Of a stretch of 64,000 nucleotides of DNA, positions 7,786 to 17,823 are shown one piece after another. The notes beneath the pieces were generated by a model. The model was not told the DNA's origin, did no database searches, and saw nothing but the letters and a program-made list of their open reading frames with translations. How positions within the stretch are numbered: the first letter of the stretch is position 1; each line of letters starts with the position of its first letter. Both the position numbers and the translations under genes were made by a program. Origin of the DNA: Bin22 sp965207275 (GTDB lineage Bacteria > Chloroflexota > Dehalococcoidia > Lucifugimonadales > UBA3495); the NCBI GenBank assembly GCA_965207275.1, contig CBDBMH010000001.1:248001-312000 (forward strand), in the 5' to 3' direction.

Positions 7786-9213
7786 CTAGCGGGTCGTCGG
7801 CCACGGCTGGCGCGAGAACCGGCGGCCAAGGCCACGCTCTATCTCATGCCATTTCCGTTCTTCTTCCGACGTAATGAGCGTCACCGACTCTCCCAGCCGA
7901 CCCATGCGGCCGGTCCGCCCTACGCGATGGGTGAACGACTGCTCCGAGTCCGGCAGGTCAAAGTTAATCACCTGTCCAACGTCCTCAAAGTCCAGGCCTC
8001 TGGCGGCCACATTCGTTGCCACCAGTATATCCGCGGTACCCGATCGGAACGTCGTCATCACTTTTTCCCGGGCCCGTTGGCTCAAATCTCCCTGCAGCGC
8101 CAGTGCGGGGTAACCCATTGAGTCGAGTTGCCTTGCCAGCCTCTTCACGCCTTGCCTGGTTTTGCCAAAAACTATCACCGGGGCGCCATCTCTCTGGTCC
8201 AGCAGGGTTCGCAGCGCTCCCATCTTTTCATTTTTCTGGATGGTATAGACCCGGTGCGCAACGGTGGAAGGGGATATCATTCCTGCGTCCACTTCTACCT
8301 TCACCGGCTGGCTGAGATGCTTCGCGGCAGTCCGAGCCACCCAGTTCGGCATCGTGGCGGACATCAGCGCGGTTTGGCGCGGCCTGGGTGTTTGTTCTAT
8401 TATGGCCTGCACGTCCGGCGCGAACCCTCTGTCCAGCATCTCGTCAGCTTCGTCCAGCGCCAGGAATCGCACCGAACCCAGCTCCAGCGTCCCCTGCCTT
8501 AGATGATCCAGGGTCCGGCCCGGGGTTCCAATTATGATTTGGGGCCGGCTTTTCAACGCCTTGTACTCCGGCCTGAGAGAGCGCCCGCCATATAACAGCG
8601 TCACGCCGATCTTCTGTGCTGATACCAGGGCTTCTATCACTCCGGCCACCTGGACCGCCAGCTCCCGGGTGGGCGTAAGCACCAACGCCTGGACTGCCCG
8701 GATCCCCGGATCGCACTTCTCGACCAGGGGTACAGCGTAGGCCAGGGTCTTGCCGGAACCCGTACGGGCCTGACCAATCAAGTCTCTGCCTTCCAGCAGA
8801 TGGGGGATAGCCCTCTCCTGAATCGGTGTGGTCGTCGATATGTTCATACGGGAAATGGCTGCTAAAGTAGCAGATTTCAAGGAAAATTCGGAAAATGGCG
8901 TCCCGCCGGTGGGGGTTTCGTCAACTACCGGAAGGTTGTCGCTGGGCGGCGCCACCTCAACCGGCGGAACCTTATTGGCGGATTCCCTGTTCTGGACGAA
9001 CGACCTGCGGGGATTGGCCTTTCCTTTGTCAGCAGGTGCGCGGCTGTCAGCAGGTGCGGGGCGCCGGTTCTTGAAGCAGGAGTTGCAATAAACCGGCTTG
9101 CCCTGGGTCGGCCGGAAGGGTAGGTTTGCCGGTATTCCGCAGTTGTTGCAGACGGCCTGGTGTTTGACACGAGTGGTTGGGCGCGAACGGGTAGGCGCGG
9201 AGGCATGAGGCAT
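7786..9213 (-). CDS. DEAD/DEAH-box RNA helicase with N-terminal zinc ribbon
   Basis: A 475-residue ATP-dependent RNA helicase. The N-terminus has a CxxC-x17-CxxC zinc ribbon (Cys22, 25, 43, 46), then a charged linker to about residue 100. The helicase core follows: Q-motif TTTPIQ (about 127-132), Walker A ARTGSGKT (149-156), PTRELA (181-186), DEAD (254-257), SAT (285-287), and HRVGRTGR in the second RecA domain. Such helicases remodel ribosomal or messenger RNA. The zinc ribbon in place of the usual basic C-terminal extension probably adds RNA-binding contacts. It is a single gene converging with the symporter. Confidence 0.95.
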   Translation of the reverse strand: MPHASAPTRSRPTTRVKHQAVCNNCGIPANLPFRPTQGKPVYCNSCFKNRRPAPADSRAPADKGKANPRRSFVQNRESANKVPPVEVAPPSDNLPVVDETPTGGTPFSEFSLKSATLAAISRMNISTTTPIQERAIPHLLEGRDLIGQARTGSGKTLAYAVPLVEKCDPGIRAVQALVLTPTRELAVQVAGVIEALVSAQKIGVTLLYGGRSLRPEYKALKSRPQIIIGTPGRTLDHLRQGTLELGSVRFLALDEADEMLDRGFAPDVQAIIEQTPRPRQTALMSATMPNWVARTAAKHLSQPVKVEVDAGMISPSTVAHRVYTIQKNEKMGALRTLLDQRDGAPVIVFGKTRQGVKRLARQLDSMGYPALALQGDLSQRAREKVMTTFRSGTADILVATNVAARGLDFEDVGQVINFDLPDSEQSFTHRVGRTGRMGRLGESVTLITSEEERKWHEIERGLGRRFSRQPWPTTR

Positions 9214-9389
9214 GGGCGAGCGTACTCCATATACTGAAATGGCAACACGGGAGAATCAGCGAGGGGGGTGAACAAGAAGCCGGGGGCGGGAACGGAAACG
9301 CTCTTGTGTCAAACCGTGGCGCTAATCTAGGGTGTAACTCCATTATAACCCATGGCGCCAGCCAGCGAAATGGCTTGCACAGGGCGGCT

Positions 9390-9522
9390 CAGGGCAATCG
9401 CATCCTAGCTTTAGGAAAAACCCGTTGTCCCCTCGTAGGCAGGAATCTCGAACCTGGGGCAGGCCGATCTCGAATATCCGGGCATGGGTGATTCTGGCGG
9501 CAAATTCCAGGATCCATTGCCC
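9390..9522. repeat. Miniature inverted-end repeat, copy C
   Basis: Bounded by CAGGGCAATCGCATCCTAGCT and CCAGGATCCATTGCCC; the ends are imperfect inverted repeats of about 16 bases. The interior is not shared with the other copies as far as I can see. It sits in the gap between the helicase start and the thiC promoter. Confidence 0.6.
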
Positions 9523-9543
9523 AGACCGGGATGAGCGCTTGTA

Positions 9544-9572
9544 TTGACATACCACTCCCCCACCAATAAAAT
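9544..9572 (+). promoter_or_regulatory. Sigma-70-type promoter of thiC
   Basis: TTGACA (9544-9549) and TAAAAT (9567-9572) are separated by exactly 17 bases. Transcription would start near 9579, about 25 bases before the TPP riboswitch. This is the clearest housekeeping promoter in the window. Confidence 0.85.
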
Positions 9573-9604
9573 ACCCCCAATTAACAACCTACCTATCTGG
9601 ACAC

Positions 9605-9695
<91 letters not shown>

Positions 9696-9723
9696 CGGCG
9701 TCTTTAATCATTGGCATCAGCGA

Positions 9724-9749
9724 AGCCGCCAGACCCCAACCTGGCGGCT
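9724..9749 (+). terminator. Riboswitch-controlled intrinsic terminator
   Basis: AGCCGCCAG (9724-9732) and CTGGCGGCT (9741-9749) form a 9-bp stem with an 8-base loop, followed by the U-rich CTATTTATTCTT. It sits between the TPP aptamer and the thiC ribosome-binding site, which fits control by premature termination when TPP is abundant. Confidence 0.85.
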
Positions 9750-9773
9750 CTATTTATTCTTGGGAGGTTCATC

Positions 9774-11534
<1,761 letters not shown>

Positions 11535-11573
11535 GGTAGAATTTTCCGGCGGGAGTTGCCCTGCCGAAACTAC

Positions 11574-11626
11574 CCACGAAACGGTGTGAAGAACCACGAA
11601 GGGAAGAATAATATTCGTGGTTCTTC
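11574..11626. repeat. CACGAA-type inverted repeat
   Basis: GAAGAACCACGAA (11588-11600) and its exact complement TTCGTGGTTCTTC (11614-11626) flank a 13-base loop, with one more CCACGAA at 11574. Related TTCGTG units occur at 12049-12075 on the other side of the small protease gene. It may end thiC transcripts, but it looks more like a dispersed repeat. Confidence 0.65.
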
Positions 11627-11665
11627 GTGTTTGTGTGCACGTATTTGGTGAACAAGGGGTCTGAT

Positions 11666-12046
11666 TTGGGAACTTTCGATGTGCCGGTAGAGGTTTTCTC
11701 GGCAGATGGCCTAAGTTCGGTTACGGCAGATGCGACGGTAGATACTGGCTCCTTTTATACCTGCCTGCCATCCGCAGTGTTGCGTAACTTGGGGATAGCT
11801 CCCGTCGGTAAGATGAGATTCGAGCTAGCCGATGGCAGAATCATTGAGGATGACATCGGTGAGGCACGGATTAGTGTAGAGGGTATTCAGAGAACCACTG
11901 TAGTGGTTTTTGCCAGCGAATCATCCCCGGCCTTGCTGGGCGCTTATACTTTAGAGGGGGCAGGATTGGCCGTTGACCCAATCAACCAGCGCTTGGTTCC
12001 AATCACGGCAATTCGTTACGCCCGGTTACCAGCAGCCATAAGATAA
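11666..12046 (+). CDS. Retropepsin-like aspartic protease family protein
   Basis: A protein of about 126 residues with the clan AA aspartic protease core: ADATVDTGSFYTCLPSAVL contains the catalytic DTG/S triad, and a later ALLGAYTLEGAGL matches the flap and second hydrophobic-Gly segment of single-domain retropepsin-like proteins. These act as dimers, each supplying one Asp. The start is uncertain: TTG at 11666 has AAGGGG 6 bases before it; GTG at 11648 is an in-frame alternative. Base composition is less GC-rich than neighbours and the gene is bracketed by CACGAA repeats, suggesting a transferred single-gene cassette. Cellular target unknown. Confidence 0.75.
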   Translation: MGTFDVPVEVFSADGLSSVTADATVDTGSFYTCLPSAVLRNLGIAPVGKMRFELADGRIIEDDIGEARISVEGIQRTTVVVFASESSPALLGAYTLEGAGLAVDPINQRLVPITAIRYARLPAAIR

Positions 12047-12075
12047 CCTTCGTGCATCTTCGTGTCCCCTCGTGG
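12047..12075. repeat. TTCGTG repeat cluster downstream of the small protease gene
   Basis: CTTCGTGCATCTTCGTGTCCCCTCGTGG holds three TTCGTG/TCGTG units, the inverted counterpart of CCACGAA units at 11574-11600. Together they bracket the aspartic protease gene. Confidence 0.55.
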
Positions 12076-12098
12076 ATAGATTGACAGGAGTCACTCCC

Positions 12099-13178
12099 AT
12101 GCAAAAACAGGACCTCGGAGTCGCCGTAGTCGGCTCCGGCCGCATCGGCACCCTTCGCGCCAACATGGCCTCCCGCCATCCCTCGGTACGCTTCCTTGCC
12201 GTCTCCGACCTCGACCCCGAAAAAGCGGGTGTCCTGGGCCAGCAGGTCAACGCCGACCTAACGTCCAGCGACAACTATCGCATCATTTCCGACCCCTCGG
12301 TCAACTCCGTCATCATCTCCACCCCGGAACACGAGCACGTCGAACCCATCCTCCAGGCCCTGGAGTTGGGCAAGCCCGTGTTCGTGGAAAAACCCCTGGC
12401 CCTGACCCTGGAGGACACGGACAGGATCGTCGAGGCCGTCGACCGCACCGGCGTGGAACTGCGTATCGGCTACTCCCGCCGCCACGACCGCCGCTGGATG
12501 CTGGCCCGCGAGCAGGTGGCCCAGGGACGCCTGGGCGGCATCCTGGGCATTCAGTCCCGAGTCTACAATTCCCGCGCCCACATGATGGAAATCCTGAAGC
12601 GCTCCCCCGAGGCCACCCCCGTCCTCGACGCCCTCACATATTACGTGGACATGGCCTGCTGGTACCTGGACGACGTCCGGCCCGTCGAGGTCATTGCTCG
12701 CGGCAACTACGGCCTCTACAAGGAAATGGGCCACGATATTCACGACGTGACCTGGACCATCATCACTTTCGAGAACGGCGCCCTGGTCAACCTGGGCATC
12801 TGCTACGCCCTGCCGGCCCGCTACCCCACCTACGGTCAGAGCGCCCGCTTCGAAGTGCTGGGCGAGGACGGCGTGATTGTCCTCGACATGGACAACAAGG
12901 ACAGTTTCCTCTTCACCGACAAGGGCGTCCCCCACGCCTACGTGCCCGACCACCATGTCGACGCCCTCTTTATGCAGAGCAACTCCTCCGGCGACTGGGC
13001 CATGGGCGAATACTGGGGCCCCATCGCCAACGAGACCCGCTCCTGGCTGGACCACCTGGCCGCTGGCACTCCCTGTTCTCACACCACAGCAAGGGAGGGC
13101 CGCCGCACCGTCGAGGTAACCCTGGCCATCGAAGAGGCTGCCCGTACCGGACTGCCGGTGAAACTGTCCGGACGCTAG
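12099..13178 (+). CDS. Gfo/Idh/MocA family NAD(P)-dependent oxidoreductase
   Basis: A 359-residue sugar- or inositol-type dehydrogenase. The N-terminal Rossmann motif is GSGRIG (residues 12-17). EKPLA, the family signature with the catalytic-site Lys, lies near residue 97, and a C-terminal alpha/beta domain follows. Best matched in kind to inositol 2-dehydrogenases, though the substrate cannot be assigned. The ATG at 12099 with AGGAG 8 bases upstream is preferred to a GTG at 12072. No partner genes of inositol catabolism are adjacent. Confidence 0.92.
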   Translation: MQKQDLGVAVVGSGRIGTLRANMASRHPSVRFLAVSDLDPEKAGVLGQQVNADLTSSDNYRIISDPSVNSVIISTPEHEHVEPILQALELGKPVFVEKPLALTLEDTDRIVEAVDRTGVELRIGYSRRHDRRWMLAREQVAQGRLGGILGIQSRVYNSRAHMMEILKRSPEATPVLDALTYYVDMACWYLDDVRPVEVIARGNYGLYKEMGHDIHDVTWTIITFENGALVNLGICYALPARYPTYGQSARFEVLGEDGVIVLDMDNKDSFLFTDKGVPHAYVPDHHVDALFMQSNSSGDWAMGEYWGPIANETRSWLDHLAAGTPCSHTTAREGRRTVEVTLAIEEAARTGLPVKLSGR

Positions 13179-13449
13179 CAATGGAATACCTGACTTTGGC
13201 CTGATTGGCTCCAGCTGCACGAATTTCGTAGGGGCAGACCTTGTGGCTGCCCTGTCGTACATACAAATTACACAGCTAGATTACTATGGCCTTTGCCGAC
13301 ATCGCCATTCGGAGAAGGGTAAAATCCAATCATTGCTATAGACTAGGTTATTGACCAGTCGATCTTGGCTCAAGCAGGCAGTGGAGTTGTTTGCCCACTC
13401 CTCGCCCCGATGACCACGTAATTTCCTTCCAGGCGTCTCTCTAACCACT

Positions 13450-13794
13450 ATGAATGCCACGGGATTTGTACTCCAATTGTTGGACTGGATGTGGGCCAAT
13501 CCCTGGTCCCTACTGCCGGCATTTGCCATCTTCTTGGCCTTGGCCCTGTGGGCGAGAAGACTCCTTCCACCCGACTATTTCTACGTCAGGGGTTTGCCCC
13601 GCTGCGCGAAATGCCTCGACGGTACCAGGTCTAGGCATAAGGTTGTCTATAGCAGCAGGGCTAATGCGGAGGCCGCCGCCTTGCGATACCGGAGAAAATA
13701 CGGCCAACAGTGGCCATATCGAGCCCGGTGTGGAAACTGGCATCTTACTTCCCGCCAGCCTGAATCGGCCCGCCGTGGGAGGGTAAAGCAGTAG
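13450..13794 (+). CDS. Small single-pass membrane protein, function unknown
   Basis: A 114-residue protein I do not recognise. Residues 16-36 form one strongly hydrophobic helix (PWSLLPAFAIFLALALWARR). A basic soluble tail follows with CAKC and a segment SSRANAEAAALRYRRKYGQQWPYRARCGNWHL; a similar Arg-rich segment ending in C-x-x-(W/F)H(L/V) occurs in small phage or plasmid proteins. No clear ribosome-binding site precedes the ATG at 13450. It is isolated between the MocA gene and repeat-rich DNA. The coding call rests on frame length, composition and the coherent helix plus tail. Confidence 0.55.
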   Translation: MNATGFVLQLLDWMWANPWSLLPAFAIFLALALWARRLLPPDYFYVRGLPRCAKCLDGTRSRHKVVYSSRANAEAAALRYRRKYGQQWPYRARCGNWHLTSRQPESARRGRVKQ

Positions 13795-14014
13795 ATACTC
13801 ACTTTGGCAACGCGACAGAGTCTTTTTCCGATACGGCCCCGACGACCACGTTAAAGGGTCAGACCACCCAAAATCAAAATGGATGAAATCCGCCCGTTCC
13901 GGTATGCGATCAATGCTCCCGGCCATCAACGCCGCCGAGCAGAATCCCACTATGCCCACGTCGCACCGCCAGGAGTCCGCCGAGGCGGTCATGTCGCCCC
14001 CGCCAGGGGTCTGC

Positions 14015-14160
14015 CGCGCCGGTCATGTTGCCCTGAGCCTGCTGAAGCAGAATGTCCGCCCTTGGCGGGGGCCTCAAGTCCTTCCCTGAAGCCCGGTCGA
14101 GGCTCCGAAAGTCGACTCTGGCGACCGAGTTCAGACTATGCGGCCAACTGTGCCTGCCCA
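14015..14160 (-). repeat. Dispersed repeat module (reverse orientation)
   Basis: Contains, in reverse, the roughly 50-bp module running from GGCCCCCGCCAAGGGCGG to AGGGCAACATGACC that recurs nearly unchanged at 32459-32513, 38604-38656 and 47437-47488. The remaining gap DNA here (13795-14015) has no recognisable gene. Confidence 0.65.
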
Positions 14161-14199
14161 GGAGACCCAAAACTCCAACTCATAGAGCCCCCGTTCCCC

Positions 14200-14345
14200 T
14201 GACATTCCCCCCTTGCCAACCCGCATAACACCCCACCACCATAAAACTACAAACCATCTAAAAGACCCCCACCCGCTCATCCTGAGCTTGTCGAAGGATC
14301 CTCCTGAGCTTGCGGAATCCGCCTCAGGCGGACCCTTGGCAGGTG
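14200..14345. repeat. Segmental inverted repeat, part 1
   Basis: The stretch beginning CTGACATTCCCCCCTTGCCA is repeated almost exactly, in reverse, at 33598-33728. The first 90 bases match base for base with very few differences; then one copy has an indel in the CTCATCCTGAGCTTG part. Confidence 0.85.
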
Positions 14346-14406
14346 GCAACATCCGCCTTTGGCGGATCGAAGGATCATCCTGGGCCTGTCGAAGGTCCCG
14401 CTCTCT

Positions 14407-14617
14407 AGGGCAACCGCATCTTAAACATAGGCAGATTCCCTGACGAGCAGTCATGTCGCCCTGAGCTTGCCGAAGGGCCTAAAATCCTGGCCCTCAGCCC
14501 GGTTTCAGGTACGCAAACACGCTTGTAGGATGGATTCCAGACTCTTCGGCGGAGTTTAGGCTGAGCCGGACCGAAGGGCGCAGGGTGACAGTTCGTTAAG
14601 GAACGTTCCGGATGCCT
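14407..14617. repeat. Segmental inverted repeat, part 2 (miniature element copy D)
   Basis: Begins AGGGCAACCGCATCTTAAAC, a variant of the family's inverted end, and reads as the reverse complement of copy F at 32914-33122, including the segment CTTGTAGGATGGATTCCAGA and the ACAGTTCG end. Confidence 0.8.
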
Positions 14618-14667
14618 AACTCTCCCCTCTCCTTCTGGCGGTAGGGCCCCGGGCGCAAGGCCCCCCA

Positions 14668-14832
14668 GCGGCCCAAAACGGCCCAAAACGGCCCGGAAAA
14701 ACGGGAATGTGGGCCACTTTTTGGCGGACAACAGATAGGAAATTGCCGGGGCGCCGGCCCGGAACTGGGCCGGTTGGACCGCAGCCCAGGCCCGATTTCA
14801 GATACGAAAAGGCCCAAAACGGCCCAAAATGG
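14668..14832. repeat. Segmental inverted repeat, part 3, with GGCCCAAAACG tandem ends
   Basis: Starts with three near-tandem GGCCCAAAACG units and ends with two more in the same orientation, around about 120 bp that include a CAGATAGGAAATTGCCGG segment. The whole unit is present in reverse at 32679-32847. No coding potential seen. Confidence 0.85.
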
Positions 14833-15028
14833 CACGGAAAACAAAAAAATCCCCGCTCATCCTGAGCCCGCGGAATCCGCCTGAGGCGGAACTTTGGCGG
14901 GTCGAGGGCGCCTCGCCCTCCGGCCAACGGAACCGAGGCCACGGCTGCCCCCGACTTCGGTTGACTGCAACTACCCGTGGTGCTAATGTTCAGCCGTCTA
15001 ACCTATGGAAATCAAGGGAGGTTTTCCC

Positions 15029-16729
15029 ATGCCAAGAATGACCGGCGCCAGGTTTGTGGCGGAAACTTTCAAGGGATACGGAATGACCCATGTATTCTAC
15101 GTCCCCTCCATCGCCCGCCGCATACTGGCGGAACTGGAAGTTGCGGGTATCGAGCGCATTGTTTGCCACGGCGAAAAGGCGGCCGCCTACATGGCCGACG
15201 GTTACGCCCGCGCCTCCAACGGTCCCGCCGCCTGCATGGCCCAGTCCGTGGGCGCCGCCAACCTGGCCGCCGGCCTGCAGGACCCCTTCCTGGGCCTCTC
15301 TCCGGTTATCGCCATTACCGGCCACCGACCCTTGTCTCACCAGTACCGCAACTCCTACCAGGAAATTGAACACTTCCGGCCCTTCAGCTCCACCACCAAG
15401 TACAGCGTGGCGGTGGACACCGTGGAGCAGTTGCCTCACCTCCTGCGCCAGGCCTTCCGCGAAGCCACCTCTGGCGCCCCGGGTCCGGTACACATGGACT
15501 TCATGGGAATCCAGGGCGAGGTTATCGAAAACGGCGAGGCCGACATGGAGGTCATTATCGAAGAGGACTTCATGAAGCGGTCCTCTCTCCGCCCCGAGCC
15601 CAGCCCCGACCAGATCCGTCGCACGGTCCAGGTGCTGGCCGAGTCCCGCCGGCCCGTCATCGTCGCCGGTGGCGGCGTCACCTCCTCCGGCGCTCAGGAG
15701 GAGGTCGTAAAGCTGGCCGAAATGCTGAACATTCCCGTGGCCACCTCCCTCAACGCCAAGGGCGCCATTCCCGAGAACCATCCCCTGTCCGTCGGCGTGT
15801 GCGGCGCCTACTCCCGCTGGTGCGCCAACCGCGTGGTGGCCGAGGCTGACCTGGCCATCTTCATCGGCAGCCACACCGGCAGCCAGGTTACCCTCGACTG
15901 GCGCATTCCCCTGCCCGGCGCCAAGGTAATCCAGATTGACATCGACCCCTCGGAACTGGGTCGCAGCTTCCCCACCACCGTGGCCATCCAGGCCGACGCC
16001 AAGGCCACCGTGTCCCGCCTGGTGGAGGCCCTGGAACCCGTCTCCCGCGTCGACTGGGTGGAGCGCGTGCAGGAACTGGTCCAGGGATTCCGGGATGAGG
16101 TCGCCCCCGACTGGAACTCCGACGCCCAGCCCATCCGCCCCGAACGCATCTGCCAGGAATTTACCGACAACCTTCCCTCCGACGCCATGCTGGTGTCCGA
16201 CACCGGCCACGCCGGCATCTGGACCGGCGCCTACATCGAGCTTCACCACGCCGAGCAGGAATTCATGCGGGCCGCCGGTTCCCTGGGCTGGGCACTGCCG
16301 GCCGCTCTGGGCGCCAAGTGCGCGCTGCCCGACCGGCCCGTGGTCGCCTTCACCGGCGACGGGGGCTTCTGGTACCACGTTTCCGAGCTGGAGACCGCCA
16401 ACCGCTACGGCATCAACGCCGTCATCGTCGTCAACGACAATCGCTCCCTGAACCAGTGCCGCGTCGGCGACGAGCGGGTTGTCAATGCCAACTACCCGGG
16501 GATGAGCGCCGACGCCATGTGGCAGTTCACTGACGTCGACCTGGCCAAGGTAGCCGAGTCCATGGGCTGCTTCGGCATCCGGGTAACCGATCCGGCCCAT
16601 ATTTCCGGCGCCATCGAGGAAGCCATTGCCTCCAACCGCCCGGCCGTGGTGGACGTGGTGTCCGACTGGGACGTGGTAGCCCCGCCGCCCTGGGGTCCCA
16701 GCAGTTCCGAGCGCGTCCGCTACGACTAG
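15029..16729 (+). CDS. Thiamine pyrophosphate-dependent enzyme, acetolactate synthase-like
   Basis: A 566-residue ThDP enzyme with the three-domain acetolactate synthase/benzoylformate decarboxylase layout. HGEKAA contains the catalytic Glu49 that activates the cofactor N1'. The central FAD/nucleotide-like domain covers about 190-330. The C-terminal ThDP-Mg motif starts with GDGGFWYHVSELETA and ends with NDNRSLNQ. It lacks a neighbouring regulatory subunit gene (ilvN) or other branched-chain genes, so it may be a decarboxylase, carboligase or oxalyl-CoA-like enzyme rather than biosynthetic IlvB. The ATG at 15029 has GGGAGG 7 bases before it; an upstream ATG at 15005 has none. Confidence 0.9.
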   Translation: MPRMTGARFVAETFKGYGMTHVFYVPSIARRILAELEVAGIERIVCHGEKAAAYMADGYARASNGPAACMAQSVGAANLAAGLQDPFLGLSPVIAITGHRPLSHQYRNSYQEIEHFRPFSSTTKYSVAVDTVEQLPHLLRQAFREATSGAPGPVHMDFMGIQGEVIENGEADMEVIIEEDFMKRSSLRPEPSPDQIRRTVQVLAESRRPVIVAGGGVTSSGAQEEVVKLAEMLNIPVATSLNAKGAIPENHPLSVGVCGAYSRWCANRVVAEADLAIFIGSHTGSQVTLDWRIPLPGAKVIQIDIDPSELGRSFPTTVAIQADAKATVSRLVEALEPVSRVDWVERVQELVQGFRDEVAPDWNSDAQPIRPERICQEFTDNLPSDAMLVSDTGHAGIWTGAYIELHHAEQEFMRAAGSLGWALPAALGAKCALPDRPVVAFTGDGGFWYHVSELETANRYGINAVIVVNDNRSLNQCRVGDERVVNANYPGMSADAMWQFTDVDLAKVAESMGCFGIRVTDPAHISGAIEEAIASNRPAVVDVVSDWDVVAPPPWGPSSSERVRYD

Positions 16730-16827
16730 GAGAACGCCTCAGAATCCCTTCCCCCTTTCGAGGCAGAAAGACAGTATGGGAACGTGCCCCTCCTCAAAAG
16801 GGGCTACTTCTCCCTTATCAAACAGGA

Positions 16828-16856
16828 ATGGGGCGGGTCGCAATGACCCGCCCCAT
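16828..16856. terminator. Strong GC hairpin between convergent genes
   Basis: A 12-bp perfect stem (ATGGGGCGGGTC and its complement) with a 5-base loop, between the convergent TPP enzyme and ABC permease genes. No T-run follows, so it may be a repeat-family hairpin used as terminator. Same core as 18804-18826 and 25370-25394. Confidence 0.65.
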
Positions 16857-16911
16857 CACTCATCCGACTGAATCCTGTTAATCTTGTCCATCCATGTTCT
16901 TATCCCTGGAG

Positions 16912-17808
16912 TTACACCTGCCGCAGCTTGGGGTCCAGCGTATCCCGCAGCCAGTCCCCGAACAGGTTGAAGGCAACCACGGTCAGCATGATGGCGATGC
17001 CCGGAATGGCCGACACCCACCAGGCGGTGTCTACGTATTCCCGCCCATCCGAGACCATGCTGCCCCAGGCCGGAGTCGGGGGCGGAATGCCGGCCCCCAG
17101 GAAGCTCAATGACGCTTCAACGATAATCACCCAGCCCACCTGCAGGGTCAGCAGCACCAACAGGGTGTTCACCGTGTTGGGGAAGAGGTGGAAAAGGATG
17201 ATCCGCAGGTGGGAACATCCCGACACCCTGGCCCGGGCGATAAAGTCCCGCTCCCTCAGGGCCAGGACTTCACCCCGTATGACCCGGGCGTAGCGGGCCC
17301 AAAGCACCAGGGCAATGGCGACCACCACGTTAGCCATGTTGGGACCCACCGCCACCACCAGGAGAATGGCAAACAGGATGATGGGGAAGGCCAGGGTGCT
17401 GTCCGCGCTGCGCATGAATACCGCATCTATCCGGCCCCCAAAGTAACCGGACACCAACCCTATGGCAGTGCCGATTCCCCCACCGATAGCCAGCGTGAAT
17501 ATCGCAACCATCATGGAGACGCGCCCCCCGTACATTAACCGCGTCGCCAGGTCCCGACCCAGGGCATCAGTGCCCAAGGGGTGGTTCCAGGCACCGCCTT
17601 CCTGCCAGACCGGGGGAGTCAGCCGGTCTGCCAGCGAGGGTTGAGTGGTGGAGTGAGGGGTCAGCAAGGGCGCGAAGGTCGCCGTGAACACGACGATCAC
17701 AATGATCGCCAAGGGTATCAGAGGCGCCCGCTTCAGGGTTTCCGCGGCCTGCCTGCTCTTTTGAAAAAAGGCGGGTCTTCTGGCCAGGGTTGTAATCGTT
17801 ATAGCCAA
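16912..17808 (-). CDS. ABC transporter permease, DppC/OppC type
   Basis: A 298-residue inner-membrane permease of the dipeptide/oligopeptide/nickel importer class. After an N-terminal TM helix (about residues 30-50), HPLGTDALGRDLATRLMYGGRVSM is the typical DppC segment, and the EAA-type loop (ARARVSGCSHLRIILFHLFPNTVN) would contact the ATPase. The start is a TTG at 17808 with GGAGG 7 bases upstream. It follows the DppB-type gene by 15 bases. No ATPase gene (dppD/dppF) lies nearby, so an ATPase encoded elsewhere must serve it. Confidence 0.95.
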   Translation of the reverse strand: MAITITTLARRPAFFQKSRQAAETLKRAPLIPLAIIVIVVFTATFAPLLTPHSTTQPSLADRLTPPVWQEGGAWNHPLGTDALGRDLATRLMYGGRVSMMVAIFTLAIGGGIGTAIGLVSGYFGGRIDAVFMRSADSTLAFPIILFAILLVVAVGPNMANVVVAIALVLWARYARVIRGEVLALRERDFIARARVSGCSHLRIILFHLFPNTVNTLLVLLTLQVGWVIIVEASLSFLGAGIPPPTPAWGSMVSDGREYVDTAWWVSAIPGIAIMLTVVAFNLFGDWLRDTLDPKLRQV

Positions 17809-17823
17809 AGTTCACCCTCCTCC

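Noticed and set aside
14668..14832. CRISPR array from the repeating GGCCCAAAACG units
   Set aside because: Repeat units are about 11 bases, directly tandem without unique spacers of constant length, and no cas genes are near.
13795..15028. Several short frames in the repeat region before the TPP enzyme
   Set aside because: They lie in dispersed repeats shared with other intergenic regions and change frame between copies.
14990..16600. 536-codon minus-strand frame opposite the TPP-dependent enzyme
   Set aside because: Entirely a shadow of a confidently identified gene; the translation is low-complexity Gly/Val/His.
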